This document shows positions 34,107 to 43,364 of a DNA stretch of 64,000 nt, piece by piece. The position numbers and the translations under genes were made by a program. Within the stretch, counting starts at the first letter, position 1. Each line of letters begins with the position of its first letter. The notes beneath the pieces were generated by a model. It did no database searches. It had not been told where the DNA came from and saw nothing but the letters and a program-made list of their open reading frames with translations. Origin of the DNA: an uncultured Ruminococcus sp. (GTDB lineage: Bacteria > Bacillota > Clostridia > Lachnospirales > Lachnospiraceae); the NCBI GenBank assembly GCA_900541505.1, contig UQKK01000001.1, positions 62,001-126,000 on the forward strand, in the 5' to 3' direction.

Positions 34107-35528
34107 ATGTATGATGTAAATTCAAAACACGCGGAGGATTTTATCAATCACGAGGAAATCCTGGAGACACTCGCCTATGCTGACGAGAACAAAAACAACG
34201 TAGAACTCATTGATTCTCTCATCGAGAAGGCAAAGAAGAGAAAAGGCCTCTCCCATCGGGAAGCCTCCGTCCTTCTCGCCTGTGACATCAAGGAGAAAAA
34301 TGAAGAAATCTTCCGTCTGGCAGAACAGATTAAGAAAGATTTTTACGGCAACCGCATCGTCATGTTCGCGCCGCTCTATCTGTCCAACTACTGCATCAAC
34401 GGCTGTACCTACTGTCCTTACCACGCGAAAAATAAACACATCGCGCGCAAGCAGCTCACCCAGGAGGAAATCCGCCGGGAGGTCATTGCCCTGCAGGATA
34501 TGGGACACAAGCGTCTGGCACTGGAGGCAGGGGAAGACCCGGTGCGCAACACCATGGACTACTATCTGGACTGTATCAACACGATTTACAGCATCAAGCA
34601 TAAAAACGGCGCTATCCGCCGCGTAAACATCAACATTGCCGCCACAACGGTAGACAACTACCGTCTTTTAAAGGAGGCCGGAATCGGAACTTATATCCTT
34701 TTCCAGGAGACCTACCACAAGGAGAGTTACTTACAGCTTCACCCCACAGGACCGAAGCATGACTACGACTACCACACAGAGGCGATGGACCGCGCTATGG
34801 AAGGCGGCATCGATGATGTCGGTCTGGGCGTCCTCTTCGGACTGGACAAATACCGCTATGAGTTCGCGGGACTTCTGATGCACGCGGAACATCTGGAAGC
34901 TGCCTTCGGCGTAGGACCGCACACCATCAGCGTGCCTCGTCTGCGTGATGCGGATGACATCGACTCATCAGAGTTCAAAAACGGCATCGATGACGACACC
35001 TTTGCCAAACTGGTTGCCTGTATCCGCATTTCCGTTCCCTATACAGGCATGATTATCTCCACAAGGGAGAGCCAGAAGACCCGTGAGCGTGTCCTTCATC
35101 TGGGTATTTCCCAGATAAGCGGCGGTTCCCGCACAAGCGTGGGCGGCTACTGTGAGCCGGAACCGGATGAGGCAAAATCCGAACAGTTCGATGTCATCGA
35201 TACCCGCACACTGGACGAAGTGGTACGGTGGCTGATGGAGATGGATTATATCCCCAGCTTCTGCACCGCCTGTTACCGGGAAGGGCGCACCGGAGACCGT
35301 TTCATGTCTCTGTGCAAGAGCGGGCAGATTCAAAACTGCTGCCACCCCAACGCCCTCATGACCCTGAAAGAATACCTGATGGACTACGCTTCACCAGAGA
35401 CTAAGGCAATCGGCGACAAATTAATTGAGAAGGAAGTTCTCAATGTTCCCAATGAGAAAGCGCGCGCTGTCGTATTAGAAAACCTGCGCCTCATTGAGCA
35501 GGATAACCGCAGAGATTTCCGGTTCTAA
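34107..35528 (+). CDS. hydG: [FeFe]-hydrogenase H-cluster radical SAM maturase HydG (tyrosine lyase)
   Basis: A 473-residue radical SAM enzyme that cleaves tyrosine to give the CO and cyanide ligands of the H cluster, carried on an Fe(CO)(CN) synthon. The SAM cluster motif is C96-ING-C100-TY-C103. The C-terminal auxiliary cluster has CTAC and the later CKSGQIQNCC region that distinguish HydG from ThiH. ATG 34107 follows GGAGGAAATACT; a longer frame to 33993 overlaps hydE and is rejected. Length and motif order fit the family. Confidence 0.97.
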   Translation: MYDVNSKHAEDFINHEEILETLAYADENKNNVELIDSLIEKAKKRKGLSHREASVLLACDIKEKNEEIFRLAEQIKKDFYGNRIVMFAPLYLSNYCINGCTYCPYHAKNKHIARKQLTQEEIRREVIALQDMGHKRLALEAGEDPVRNTMDYYLDCINTIYSIKHKNGAIRRVNINIAATTVDNYRLLKEAGIGTYILFQETYHKESYLQLHPTGPKHDYDYHTEAMDRAMEGGIDDVGLGVLFGLDKYRYEFAGLLMHAEHLEAAFGVGPHTISVPRLRDADDIDSSEFKNGIDDDTFAKLVACIRISVPYTGMIISTRESQKTRERVLHLGISQISGGSRTSVGGYCEPEPDEAKSEQFDVIDTRTLDEVVRWLMEMDYIPSFCTACYREGRTGDRFMSLCKSGQIQNCCHPNALMTLKEYLMDYASPETKAIGDKLIEKEVLNVPNEKARAVVLENLRLIEQDNRRDFRF

Positions 35529-35545
35529 ACACTTTCACACATTTA

Positions 35546-35630
35546 CAGCGGAAAATCGCTTCTATCGCAATGATTTTTTTAGCAGCAATTTTCCACAGTA
35601 ACGATTTTGCGCAATAGCGATTATCCGCTG
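35546..35630 (+). promoter_or_regulatory. Long inverted repeat between hydG and hydF
   Basis: CAGCGGAAAATCGCT (35546-35560) and AGCGATTATCCGCTG (35616-35630) pair at 14 of 15 positions across a 55-nt AT-rich loop that contains a run of seven Ts. It could be a processing or stability element that separates hydG and hydF expression. Confidence 0.5.
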
Positions 35631-35672
35631 CAGGATTTCTGACCCCGAAATAGTATTCGAAAGGAGACCATT

Positions 35673-36857
35673 ATGAGCCTCAACGCAACCCCATCGGCTA
35701 ACCGTATCCACATTGGCATCTTCGGCAGAAGAAATGCCGGGAAATCCAGTATTGTCAACGCCATCACCGGGCAGGACCTCTCCATCGTCTCCGATGTGCG
35801 GGGAACCACCACGGACCCGGTCTTAAAGTCCATGGAACTCCTTCCACTGGGTCCGGTGGTCATCATCGACACCCCCGGGCTGGATGACGAGGGAGAACTG
35901 GGCGCCCTGCGCATCCGAAAGGCATGTCAGGCGCTCAACAAGACGGACATCGCCGTTTTAGTGGTGGACGGCACTGTGGGCATGACCGCCGAAGATTTGG
36001 AAATACTTGAGAAAATCAAGGAAAAGGAAATTCCTTATGTCATCGCCTGGAATAAGACGGATTTGCCGGAAGCACTTCCCTGCCCGGACGAAGAAAATAT
36101 CCTGGGGGTAAGCACCGCTTCAAAGGAACATATTCACGAACTGAAAGAAAAGATTGCCGCCATTGCTCCCAAAGAAGGCACAGACAAAAAGATTGTGGGG
36201 GACCTGGTCTCACCGGGAGATTTCGTCGTCCTTGTGGTGCCTGTGGATTCCGCCGCTCCAAAAGGACGGCTCATCCTGCCCCAGCAGCAGACCATCCGCG
36301 ACCTTTTGGATACCGGCGCAGTCTCCGTGGTTGTCAAAGAAACGGAGTTAAAAGACACCTTAGACCGCCTGGGATTAACGCCTGCGCTGGTCGTCACGGA
36401 CAGTCAGGCTTTCGAGCAGGTGGCAGCGGATGTGCCAAAAGAAATCCCGCTGACTTCTTTTTCTATTTTGTTTGCCAGATACAAAGGAAATCTGCAGACC
36501 TTAGCAGAAGGGGCAGCAGCGCTTGACAGCCTGGAAGACAACGACATCGTGCTGGTTTCAGAAGGGTGCACCCACCATCGGCAGTGCGAAGACATCGGGA
36601 CGGTGAAGCTCCCCAGATGGATTTTGAACCACACAGGGAAGCATATCCTCTTTGAGTTCACCAGCGGGACAGAATTTCCCGCAGATTTATCCCCCTATAA
36701 ACTCATTGTACACTGCGGCGGCTGCATGTTAAACGAGCGGGAGATGAAATACCGCCTGCGCTGCGCTAAGGACCAGGGTATCCCCATCACCAACTATGGG
36801 ACTGCCATTGCCCATATGAAGGGAATCCTCCCGCGCAGCATGGAAATTTTTCAGTAA
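35673..36857 (+). CDS. hydF: [FeFe]-hydrogenase H-cluster maturation GTPase HydF
   Basis: A 394-residue scaffold protein that collects the diiron subcluster and passes it to apo-hydrogenase. The GTPase part has P-loop GRRNAGKSS, switch motif RGTTTDPV, DTPGLDDEG and NKTD. The C-terminal iron-sulfur part has CTHHRQC and HCGGC. ATG 35673 follows GAAAGGAGACCATT. It closes the operon; the hydrogenase subunit itself (hydA) is not within the window. The stop overlaps the converging protease gene by a few bases. Confidence 0.97.
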   Translation: MSLNATPSANRIHIGIFGRRNAGKSSIVNAITGQDLSIVSDVRGTTTDPVLKSMELLPLGPVVIIDTPGLDDEGELGALRIRKACQALNKTDIAVLVVDGTVGMTAEDLEILEKIKEKEIPYVIAWNKTDLPEALPCPDEENILGVSTASKEHIHELKEKIAAIAPKEGTDKKIVGDLVSPGDFVVLVVPVDSAAPKGRLILPQQQTIRDLLDTGAVSVVVKETELKDTLDRLGLTPALVVTDSQAFEQVAADVPKEIPLTSFSILFARYKGNLQTLAEGAAALDSLEDNDIVLVSEGCTHHRQCEDIGTVKLPRWILNHTGKHILFEFTSGTEFPADLSPYKLIVHCGGCMLNEREMKYRLRCAKDQGIPITNYGTAIAHMKGILPRSMEIFQ

Positions 36858-37792
36858 ATGGCGCCGCCCGTCTGCACCAGACCATAAATGACAAGGTAAA
36901 GCCCGGAGACGAACAGAATACCTGAAACAGCAATCAGGGAAATGACGATTCCGGGCTTTTTCTTTGGAAAAAGGGTGTCCCGGTAACCTTCTTTCCTGCT
37001 GTGGATAAGATAATTGCCGATATACAGGCACGCCGGAGCGGAGGCGGAGCTAATGACCGACATCCCCACACTTGTCAGGGGGAGCCGCTGCATCTGCTCA
37101 AAATACCCTGTCTGCGCCATGTATTTATATAAATCACCAAGGGCGGCAAGGACCACCACCGAAGCCATGTTGTTGATAAAATGATAGAGGCAGCTGTAAA
37201 AGAGATTTCTTGTCTCCAGAAAAATATATCCCAGAGCGATTCCTCCCAGAGCAGTCGGCAAAAGCTTCGTCATGTCCGCGTGAAACAATCCGAAAATGAC
37301 GCCGCTGACCAGCAGAATGAGCCAGTTTCTTTTCAGAGGCAGGAGACTGTTCACAAATACCCCTCGAAACAACGCCTCCTCACACACTGCCGGGAAGACC
37401 GCCAGCATCACAGTCAAAAGCAGCACCGGGATATCCGCGTAACCCAGGGCTGTCTCCACCCCGGATTCCATATATGCCTCCGGGAAAAATATCTGCAGTA
37501 TCATCGTTGTCACCGAGAGAATGGAGAGCATCCCCATCCACATCAAAAGCACCCCTGTCATACCGGAAAAAGACGGTCTGCGAAAAGGAAACACTTCTTT
37601 TAGATTCCCCCGGAATAAAAGGACTGCTGCCACAGACAGCAAAAGGAAGCCCGCTTCTCCCAAAAGGCTTCCCAGCACACCCATGCCGCCCAGTATCTTC
37701 GGCGTAACAAAAAACAGGTACACCACCGCCACCGCGATGACCAGTACGCCCTGCCAGGGCTTCAAGGTCTTATATGTCTTTTCTTTATCCAA
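36851..37792 (-). CDS. CPBP-family intramembrane metalloprotease (Abi/CAAX-like)
   Basis: A 313-residue protein with about eight helices. The catalytic motifs are conserved: CEEALFRGVFVN (EExxxR) and, further on, FGLFHAD and HFINN carrying the second and third catalytic histidines. Bacterial relatives include peptide-immunity and membrane-regulation proteases. The start is TTG 37792 with GGGAGGACAAGACAGGA upstream. It lies 74 nt after the kinase gene in the same direction, so it may be read with that two-component system. Confidence 0.9.
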   Translation of the reverse strand: MDKEKTYKTLKPWQGVLVIAVAVVYLFFVTPKILGGMGVLGSLLGEAGFLLLSVAAVLLFRGNLKEVFPFRRPSFSGMTGVLLMWMGMLSILSVTTMILQIFFPEAYMESGVETALGYADIPVLLLTVMLAVFPAVCEEALFRGVFVNSLLPLKRNWLILLVSGVIFGLFHADMTKLLPTALGGIALGYIFLETRNLFYSCLYHFINNMASVVVLAALGDLYKYMAQTGYFEQMQRLPLTSVGMSVISSASAPACLYIGNYLIHSRKEGYRDTLFPKKKPGIVISLIAVSGILFVSGLYLVIYGLVQTGGAIY

Positions 37793-37866
37793 TCCTGTCT
37801 TGTCCTCCCCCTTTTATATTCTCCCCAAATTATAACACAACTGACTTGGCGGTGTCTAAAAATCTT

Positions 37867-40014
37867 TCACTCCCCGTTTTCTTTGGGAAAGGTTATCTCC
37901 GCCTTAAACAAATCCGCCTCCGTGGAAATCTTAAGCTCTCCGTGCTGAAGCTCCGTAAAGCTCTTGGCGATAGCAAGCCCCAGCCCCGAACCTTCTGTAT
38001 TTCTTGAGGAGTCTCCTCTGACAAAACGGTCCGTAATTTCATCCGCATTGAAATCCAGTTCCGCCGCCGAAACATTTTTCATATGGATTCTCACATGTGA
38101 TTCCGTCTCGGTCATCTCGATGTACACTCTCGTGTGAGGCATGGCGTACTTTGTGATATTCACGATAAGATTCTCAAAAATCCGGTAAGTCTTCTGGCTG
38201 TCCAGGCACAGGATAATCTTATGCTCCGGCAGCTTCCAGCGAAATTCCAGGTTTGCCGCCCGGATTTTCTCGTCATTTTCCAGCCCCACCTGCTTTAAGA
38301 GATTCACAATGTCCACCTTCATATAATGCATGATGACATTTTTGCTCGCCGCCTTGCTGATTTCAAACAAATCCTCGATGAGCATTTTCAGGCGCAGAGA
38401 TTTTCTCTCCAGGACATCGATATATTCCTTCCGTTTCTCTTCGTCCTGCTCCTGCTTTAACAAGTCTGTATAGGTGATGATTGCCGTCAGGGGCGTCTTC
38501 AGGTCGTGGGACACATTGGTCACCAGTTCCGTCTTCATACGCTCACTTTTTACTTCCTTTTCCACCGCCTCTTTAAATCCCGCCTGGATTTTTTTCAGCT
38601 CATCCCTCACGGGATTAAAAACCCCCGCATCCCCTTCAATAGGCGTATCTAAATCTCCGCCAGCCAACTGGTTGGTCGCCTTAAGAAGCATGGCATATTT
38701 TTTCTGAATGTCCCGAAAATACCTGTGCAGGAAAAAGAACAGCAGGATGGAGTATATCAGCACCCCGATGATTCCAAAGAACCACAGACAGCAGATGAGC
38801 GCCAGAATAATGAAATTAATTCCCACTATTTTTAATATAATCCGGTTTGTCTTCTCCTGAAAGTCCAGGTGCACCAGCGCATCATACTGCTTTGCCACAA
38901 ACGCCTTGATTCCTCTGCATATCCCGGCAATGATATTTTTCAGGTTCCTGCCGCCCGAGCTGCTCCCCTGCTTTGCCCAGCATAGGACCTTCGCTGTCAA
39001 TGTACGCTCTGTAAAATATGCTTTCTTCATCGTAAACACCGCCCTTAAACAGGTAACTATCCAGTAAACTACCGCATAGAAAATAAACCATGCGGCGAAA
39101 TTTATAAATACGCTCAATGCCTGATTCAAAGGGCTGTTTACTCCCGGAACAATTTTCGGAAGCCCGCCGTTTATGGTCGCGTAAACTACCGCGGAGGGGT
39201 AATACACCAGAACGCCGCCCAGTACCGCCAAAAAGAGCAGACAAAACTCCAGAGGCGCGCGGAAAATCGAGGCATTTCCGATATCAAATTTTTTGTGGAA
39301 GGGCAAAAGGAGCGCCGCTGCCCCGGCAAAGATACCAAAGGTAGTGATAAATGCCGGCAGCCTGGTGTGCCCCAGCGTCCCATATACTGTTATCAAACCA
39401 TCCGTTTGGGAGGCACTCATATAATCCTCCAGATTTTCCTCTGTCATCCCATAGATGACCTCCACACTCTGAGGCGTGGAAATATCACTCCAATAGGAAT
39501 CCGCCGTTGCATTTGCCTCATCGAGATATGTTCGCTCCGCGTAATACTGCGTTTTCGCGTCCACATCCACACCGTCCACCGTGATATCCTCCAACGCCCC
39601 ATCCGCCTGGAAGACAAATTTTGCCCGGAAAGCGTAACTGGTGCTCTCCGATGTCAGATTCTGTATCCGGGTGGCAGGCATATGGTAGACGAGCGTCTCC
39701 CCTTCTTCATTGAGGAGCGCACAGTCCATATATTTACTTAAGAGCAGATATTTACTCTCCGTATACTCATTGAGAATATCCGCTTTATCTGTCTCCTTGG
39801 AATATTCATTGTACAGAAAATATATCCCCTGACACAAATCTTTTGAGAAGCTGTAATATGTCTCTGCCGTGACATTCTGCCGCGATGAAAGCTGTTCCAT
39901 ATCCTCGGCAATGAGCCTGTAAGTCGAGAGCATACCTACGGAACACAGACAGAGAACTGCCAGCATCGCGAGTATTCCCTGTCTATACCTGCTTTTCGAT
40001 TTTGTATCCAACAC
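37867..40014 (-). CDS. Multi-membrane-pass sensor histidine kinase (715 aa)
   Basis: The kinase has an N-terminal helix (LAMLAVLCLCSVGMLSTY), an extracytoplasmic domain to about 215, and several more helices (FITTFGIFAGAAALLLPF, FCLLFLAVLGGVLVYYPS, INFIILALICCLWFFGIIGV), then a HAMP-like linker, HisKA site NVSHDLKTPLTAIITY and ATPase motifs (ENLIVNITKYA, NTEGSGLGLAIAKSF). GTG 40014 is used, with AAGGTGG before it; the frame overlaps the regulator by 32 nt, so translation is coupled. The architecture, with many helices, suggests sensing in or near the membrane. Confidence 0.9.
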   Translation of the reverse strand: MLDTKSKSRYRQGILAMLAVLCLCSVGMLSTYRLIAEDMEQLSSRQNVTAETYYSFSKDLCQGIYFLYNEYSKETDKADILNEYTESKYLLLSKYMDCALLNEEGETLVYHMPATRIQNLTSESTSYAFRAKFVFQADGALEDITVDGVDVDAKTQYYAERTYLDEANATADSYWSDISTPQSVEVIYGMTEENLEDYMSASQTDGLITVYGTLGHTRLPAFITTFGIFAGAAALLLPFHKKFDIGNASIFRAPLEFCLLFLAVLGGVLVYYPSAVVYATINGGLPKIVPGVNSPLNQALSVFINFAAWFIFYAVVYWIVTCLRAVFTMKKAYFTERTLTAKVLCWAKQGSSSGGRNLKNIIAGICRGIKAFVAKQYDALVHLDFQEKTNRIILKIVGINFIILALICCLWFFGIIGVLIYSILLFFFLHRYFRDIQKKYAMLLKATNQLAGGDLDTPIEGDAGVFNPVRDELKKIQAGFKEAVEKEVKSERMKTELVTNVSHDLKTPLTAIITYTDLLKQEQDEEKRKEYIDVLERKSLRLKMLIEDLFEISKAASKNVIMHYMKVDIVNLLKQVGLENDEKIRAANLEFRWKLPEHKIILCLDSQKTYRIFENLIVNITKYAMPHTRVYIEMTETESHVRIHMKNVSAAELDFNADEITDRFVRGDSSRNTEGSGLGLAIAKSFTELQHGELKISTEADLFKAEITFPKENGE

Positions 40015-40681
40015 CCCACACCACCTTTAAATATTTTGGATTCTTCGGGTCAATCTCTATCTTCTCACGGATATTGCGCACATGCACCATGATGGTGTCT
40101 GTATTGATTGCTTTCTCTTGCCAGACCCTCTCATAAATCTCGTCCGCCGCGAACACTCTTCCCGGGTTTTTCGCCAGAAGGAGCAGAATTTTATATTCTA
40201 TAGGTGTCAGTTTCACCGGATTGCCGTCTACGGTCACCTCCACCGTCGCCTCATTAATCTCCAGCCCGCCAATTACATAGACATTCTCCGTAGGCGCCAG
40301 CTTTTCTAAAAATTTCCGGTAACGGCGGAGCTGGGAATTGACTCTCGCCATCAGTTCCATAGGCGTAAAGGGCTTTGTCACATAGTCGTCCGCGCCTAAG
40401 TTTAACCCCGTTATCTTATCCACTTCCTCTGATTTCGCGGAGAGCATGATGACCGGGAAATCGTAAGTTTCCCTTAATTTCATCATCATGTGGATGCCAT
40501 CCATACGGGGCATCATGATATCTATGATTGCCAGATGTATCTCTTCCCTCTCCAGTATTTCAAGTCCTTCCACCCCGTCCGCAGCCTGAAATACCTCGTA
40601 TCCCTGGCTCTTTAAATAGATTTGGATTCCTTCTCTTATTTCCTTGTCGTCTTCCGCGATTAAAATATGGTTTGTCTCCAT
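39983..40681 (-). CDS. OmpR/PhoB-family response regulator
   Basis: A 232-residue regulator with ILIAEDDKEIREG, phosphoacceptor Asp in AIIDIMMPRMDG, the Thr/Ser switch MLSAKSEE and Lys YVTKPFTP. The winged helix has LTPIEYKILLLLAKNPG, NTDTIMVHVRNIREKIE and GVGYKIE. ATG 40681 follows CAAGGAGGACAAC. It resembles VanR-type regulators. The overlapping gene is its kinase. Confidence 0.93.
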   Translation of the reverse strand: METNHILIAEDDKEIREGIQIYLKSQGYEVFQAADGVEGLEILEREEIHLAIIDIMMPRMDGIHMMMKLRETYDFPVIMLSAKSEEVDKITGLNLGADDYVTKPFTPMELMARVNSQLRRYRKFLEKLAPTENVYVIGGLEINEATVEVTVDGNPVKLTPIEYKILLLLAKNPGRVFAADEIYERVWQEKAINTDTIMVHVRNIREKIEIDPKNPKYLKVVWGVGYKIEKQV

Positions 40682-40756
40682 GTTGTCCTCCTTGCCATGT
40701 TGTCATGTCCCTAAAATCTTTTTCGCTTTAGGAAAACCTGCTTAAATCAGTAGTTC

Positions 40757-41386
40757 TCAAAATTCCTTCACCAGTATATCACATTTTGGCATCTGTGCAT
40801 CAACGGGAAGCTCTGGAATCCTGTCCTTAGGCACAATTCCATAGTCTCGCACCAACACCTTCACCTTTGTAAAAGGCAGCGGCACCGCATACTTATCCCA
40901 TCTGTGCTTCAGACGTATACAGGCTGAATAGGAGATACTGATGCCTACAAATTCTTCCTGGGCATGCTCCGAGAGATAGAACGCCAGCTTTTTCGGTTCA
41001 TGCCTGGGTCCCAGCGGTCCGTCCAGGGCAATAGCAAGGGAGCGTGTCTGCTCATAGGACTGCCGCAAAATCTTTTTCAATTCCTTAAATGCCCCGAATC
41101 CATCCGGCACCCGCAGCGCATGTCCTTTGCTCTGCTCTATCATGTATTCGATATACTCTCCTCTTGTATCCGCAGTCACAATGACATCTACCGGCGTTGT
41201 CCTATCCGCCAGGTTTTTGAGTACCAGATTCATAAAGAAACTGTCCTCATGCCAGAAGCCGAAAATCTGACTGCTTCCGTACTGCGTATCTTCCTCCCAC
41301 TGTATGGTAATTGTACGCTCAAGTAGTTTTAAATACTTTAAAAAAATGACTTTCAATATCTGCTGTCCCGCTTTTCTCACCCTCAT
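40757..41386 (-). CDS. DUF374/LPLAT-like lysophospholipid acyltransferase
   Basis: A 209-residue protein with the DUF374 marks FWHEDSFFM (acyltransferase-like WHxxxxxF) and ALDGPLGPRHEPK. DUF374 belongs to the lysophospholipid acyltransferase clan and is often found next to lipid and glycolipid genes. ATG 41386 follows GAAGGAGCAGAAT and overlaps the glycosyltransferase stop as ATGA; a frame reaching 41470 only reads the neighbour. Together with the glycosyltransferase and DedA genes it suggests a membrane-lipid modification operon, by inference. Confidence 0.82.
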   Translation of the reverse strand: MRVRKAGQQILKVIFLKYLKLLERTITIQWEEDTQYGSSQIFGFWHEDSFFMNLVLKNLADRTTPVDVIVTADTRGEYIEYMIEQSKGHALRVPDGFGAFKELKKILRQSYEQTRSLAIALDGPLGPRHEPKKLAFYLSEHAQEEFVGISISYSACIRLKHRWDKYAVPLPFTKVKVLVRDYGIVPKDRIPELPVDAQMPKCDILVKEF

Positions 41387-42648
41387 ATTCTGCTCCTTCT
41401 TTCCCGGAATGTCCATTCTGCCCGCCGCTCTCTGCATGCCCTGATTTCCGCCTGCTTTCGCGCAATACACTGGCGGTACAGTTCTTCCTCCCTGGCAGCC
41501 AGAACGCGCGCTTTGTACCGCATGGCTGTCTCCTCGGCATGTGTCCTCATTGCCTCATGGGTTTTAGCCTCAAGCGCCGCGGCAGCACTCTCTGCCCAAA
41601 TTTCAGTATCTTCCGGTGTCGCAAACCCGTTGTATCCGTTCTCCACCACGTCATCCACACCCACTGCACGAACCGCATTCACCGGCAGTCCCGCTGCCAT
41701 CGCCTCTGCCAGCACGATTCCCTGTGTCTCGGACTTAGAGGCAAACAGAAATAAATCGCACGCCTGCAGATACTCCCTGACTTCCTCATTGGCTATATTT
41801 CCCACAAAGACCACATCCTCTGAGAGACCGAGGTCTTCTGCTCTTTTCTTAAGTTCTTCCCTTAAGCTTCCGTCCCCAATCAATAGAACCCGGAAGCCTC
41901 CTGCCACATACTTTTTCAGTTCAGCAATGCCTTCCAGCAAAAACAGGGGATTCTTTTCCATTTCCAGACGGGACACACTGCATAGGAGATATTTCCTGCC
42001 ATTTAAGTACTTTCTGCGGATTTCTCCGCTCCGTTTGGGACTGCGCGTATAAAATTCCTCCGCCAGCCCTGTGGGAAACACCTCTGTCCTCGTATATGTG
42101 CCGTTTACCAGAATCTGTTCTTTCATCCCGCGGGACGGGGCAAGCACGATATCACACTGGTTTGTGAACCACCTCATATATTGGGGCACCAGTCTTTCTT
42201 TCAGCAGAGATACAAGCCGCCGTTTAAACCAGGGGCTCTTCTCCCGCAGTTTCAGGCATCGGATATAATGCAGATAGTCCTCATATCTGGTATGCCACGT
42301 ATAGACGACCGGAATCCCATATTTTTTCCCCAGATAGAGGGCACAAGGTCCGGTAAACATCGGGTGGTGCACATGGATGAGGTCAAAGGATTCCCTCTCG
42401 AACACATCTGTGACCTCCTGTATCAGGACTGCGGGATAAACCATGCCGTTTTCCATCGTCCGCTTCCGTGTGTGAAAACGGACAACCCTCTCCGGACATT
42501 CCCGGTCCTCCATTGTTTCATGATATTCCGGCGCAAACACTGTCACTTCGTGTCCCCGTTCTATCAGATACTGCGCCTGTCTTTCCACCGAGATTGGCAC
42601 TCCACCCACAAAGGGTCTGTAATTATTTGTCAGCATCGCGATTTTCAT
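41383..42648 (-). CDS. Glycosyltransferase family 4
   Basis: A 421-residue GT-B enzyme. The N-terminus MKIAMLTNNYRPFVGGVPIS has the glycine-rich acceptor loop, and the donor site has LLIGDGSLREELKKRAED and the E-x7-E type EAMAAGLPVNAV. The start, with PFVGG and FHTRKRT, is like diacylglycerol glucosyltransferases that make glycolipid anchors. ATG 42648 follows AAAGGGGGCGTATAAA; a longer frame to 42693 overlaps DedA. It lies one base after the DedA stop and overlaps the acyltransferase start. Confidence 0.88.
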   Translation of the reverse strand: MKIAMLTNNYRPFVGGVPISVERQAQYLIERGHEVTVFAPEYHETMEDRECPERVVRFHTRKRTMENGMVYPAVLIQEVTDVFERESFDLIHVHHPMFTGPCALYLGKKYGIPVVYTWHTRYEDYLHYIRCLKLREKSPWFKRRLVSLLKERLVPQYMRWFTNQCDIVLAPSRGMKEQILVNGTYTRTEVFPTGLAEEFYTRSPKRSGEIRRKYLNGRKYLLCSVSRLEMEKNPLFLLEGIAELKKYVAGGFRVLLIGDGSLREELKKRAEDLGLSEDVVFVGNIANEEVREYLQACDLFLFASKSETQGIVLAEAMAAGLPVNAVRAVGVDDVVENGYNGFATPEDTEIWAESAAAALEAKTHEAMRTHAEETAMRYKARVLAAREEELYRQCIARKQAEIRACRERRAEWTFRERRSRI

Positions 42649-42649
42649 T

Positions 42650-43171
42650 TTATACGCCCCCTTTTGCCAGAACCTGAATCGCCGTCTCACCAAAGAAATA
42701 TCCTGCTCCTACAAAGACCAGATTCCAGATAAAGATTCCCAGCACAGAGCTGAGCGTATATTTAAAAAACTCCATCCGCACCATTCCCGCCGGGATGGAT
42801 ATGATGGTGCGCACCATCGGCAGAAGCTTGCTCACAAACACGCCCATTCCGCCTTTTTCCCGGAGCATCTCCATCTTTTCCTCAATCACATCCCTGTGCT
42901 TTGGAAATTTCTTAAAGTAGAACCCCATCACCTTCGGGCCTCCCAGTCTGCCAAGCAGGTACAGCAGCCAGCTCCCGGTCAGCCCCGCCGCCACAGTGAG
43001 CGCCATCACCAGCGGAAAGCTGATTTCCCCCTGTGATGCCCAGATTCCCGCCAGCGGCATAATGAGTCCTGCCGGAAACCCAGGCAGATTTAAGTACTCC
43101 AGCAATACGATGAGGTAAATAAAAAAGGCGCCATATTCAAGAAAATAATTTGTCAATGTCTGGATATTCAT
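42650..43171 (-). CDS. DedA-family membrane protein
   Basis: A 173-residue DedA/SNARE-associated (VTT domain) protein. The conserved FLEYLNLPGFPAGLIMP-type entry loop, the middle LGGPKVMGFYFKKFP and the arginine-containing FVSKLLPMVRTIISIPAG are present, with about four to six helices. Family members transport or flip undecaprenyl phosphate and phospholipids. ATG 43171 follows AAAGGAGGCTGTCTTT. First gene of a three-gene operon with a GT4 glycosyltransferase and an acyltransferase, in line with lipid-linked glycan work. Confidence 0.92.
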   Translation of the reverse strand: MNIQTLTNYFLEYGAFFIYLIVLLEYLNLPGFPAGLIMPLAGIWASQGEISFPLVMALTVAAGLTGSWLLYLLGRLGGPKVMGFYFKKFPKHRDVIEEKMEMLREKGGMGVFVSKLLPMVRTIISIPAGMVRMEFFKYTLSSVLGIFIWNLVFVGAGYFFGETAIQVLAKGGV

Positions 43172-43364
43172 AAAGACAGCCTCCTTTAACTATCTACAGA
43201 TTACTCTGCAATTCTAAAGGAGGCCGATATAAGATTTTAAAGAATTTCTTAAGATTCAGACATGCCTGCCGCGTGCTCTTATCCATCACCAACACCACAA
43301 TTTTCAGCACGCCCTCACGATTCAGTTATGCCTTCCACGCACTTCTGTCCGCGCCGCAGGTCTG

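Noticed and set aside
41387..41470. Longer N-terminus of the DUF374 gene
   Set aside because: The extra residues come from the glycosyltransferase coding region in another frame; the SD at 41386 is good.
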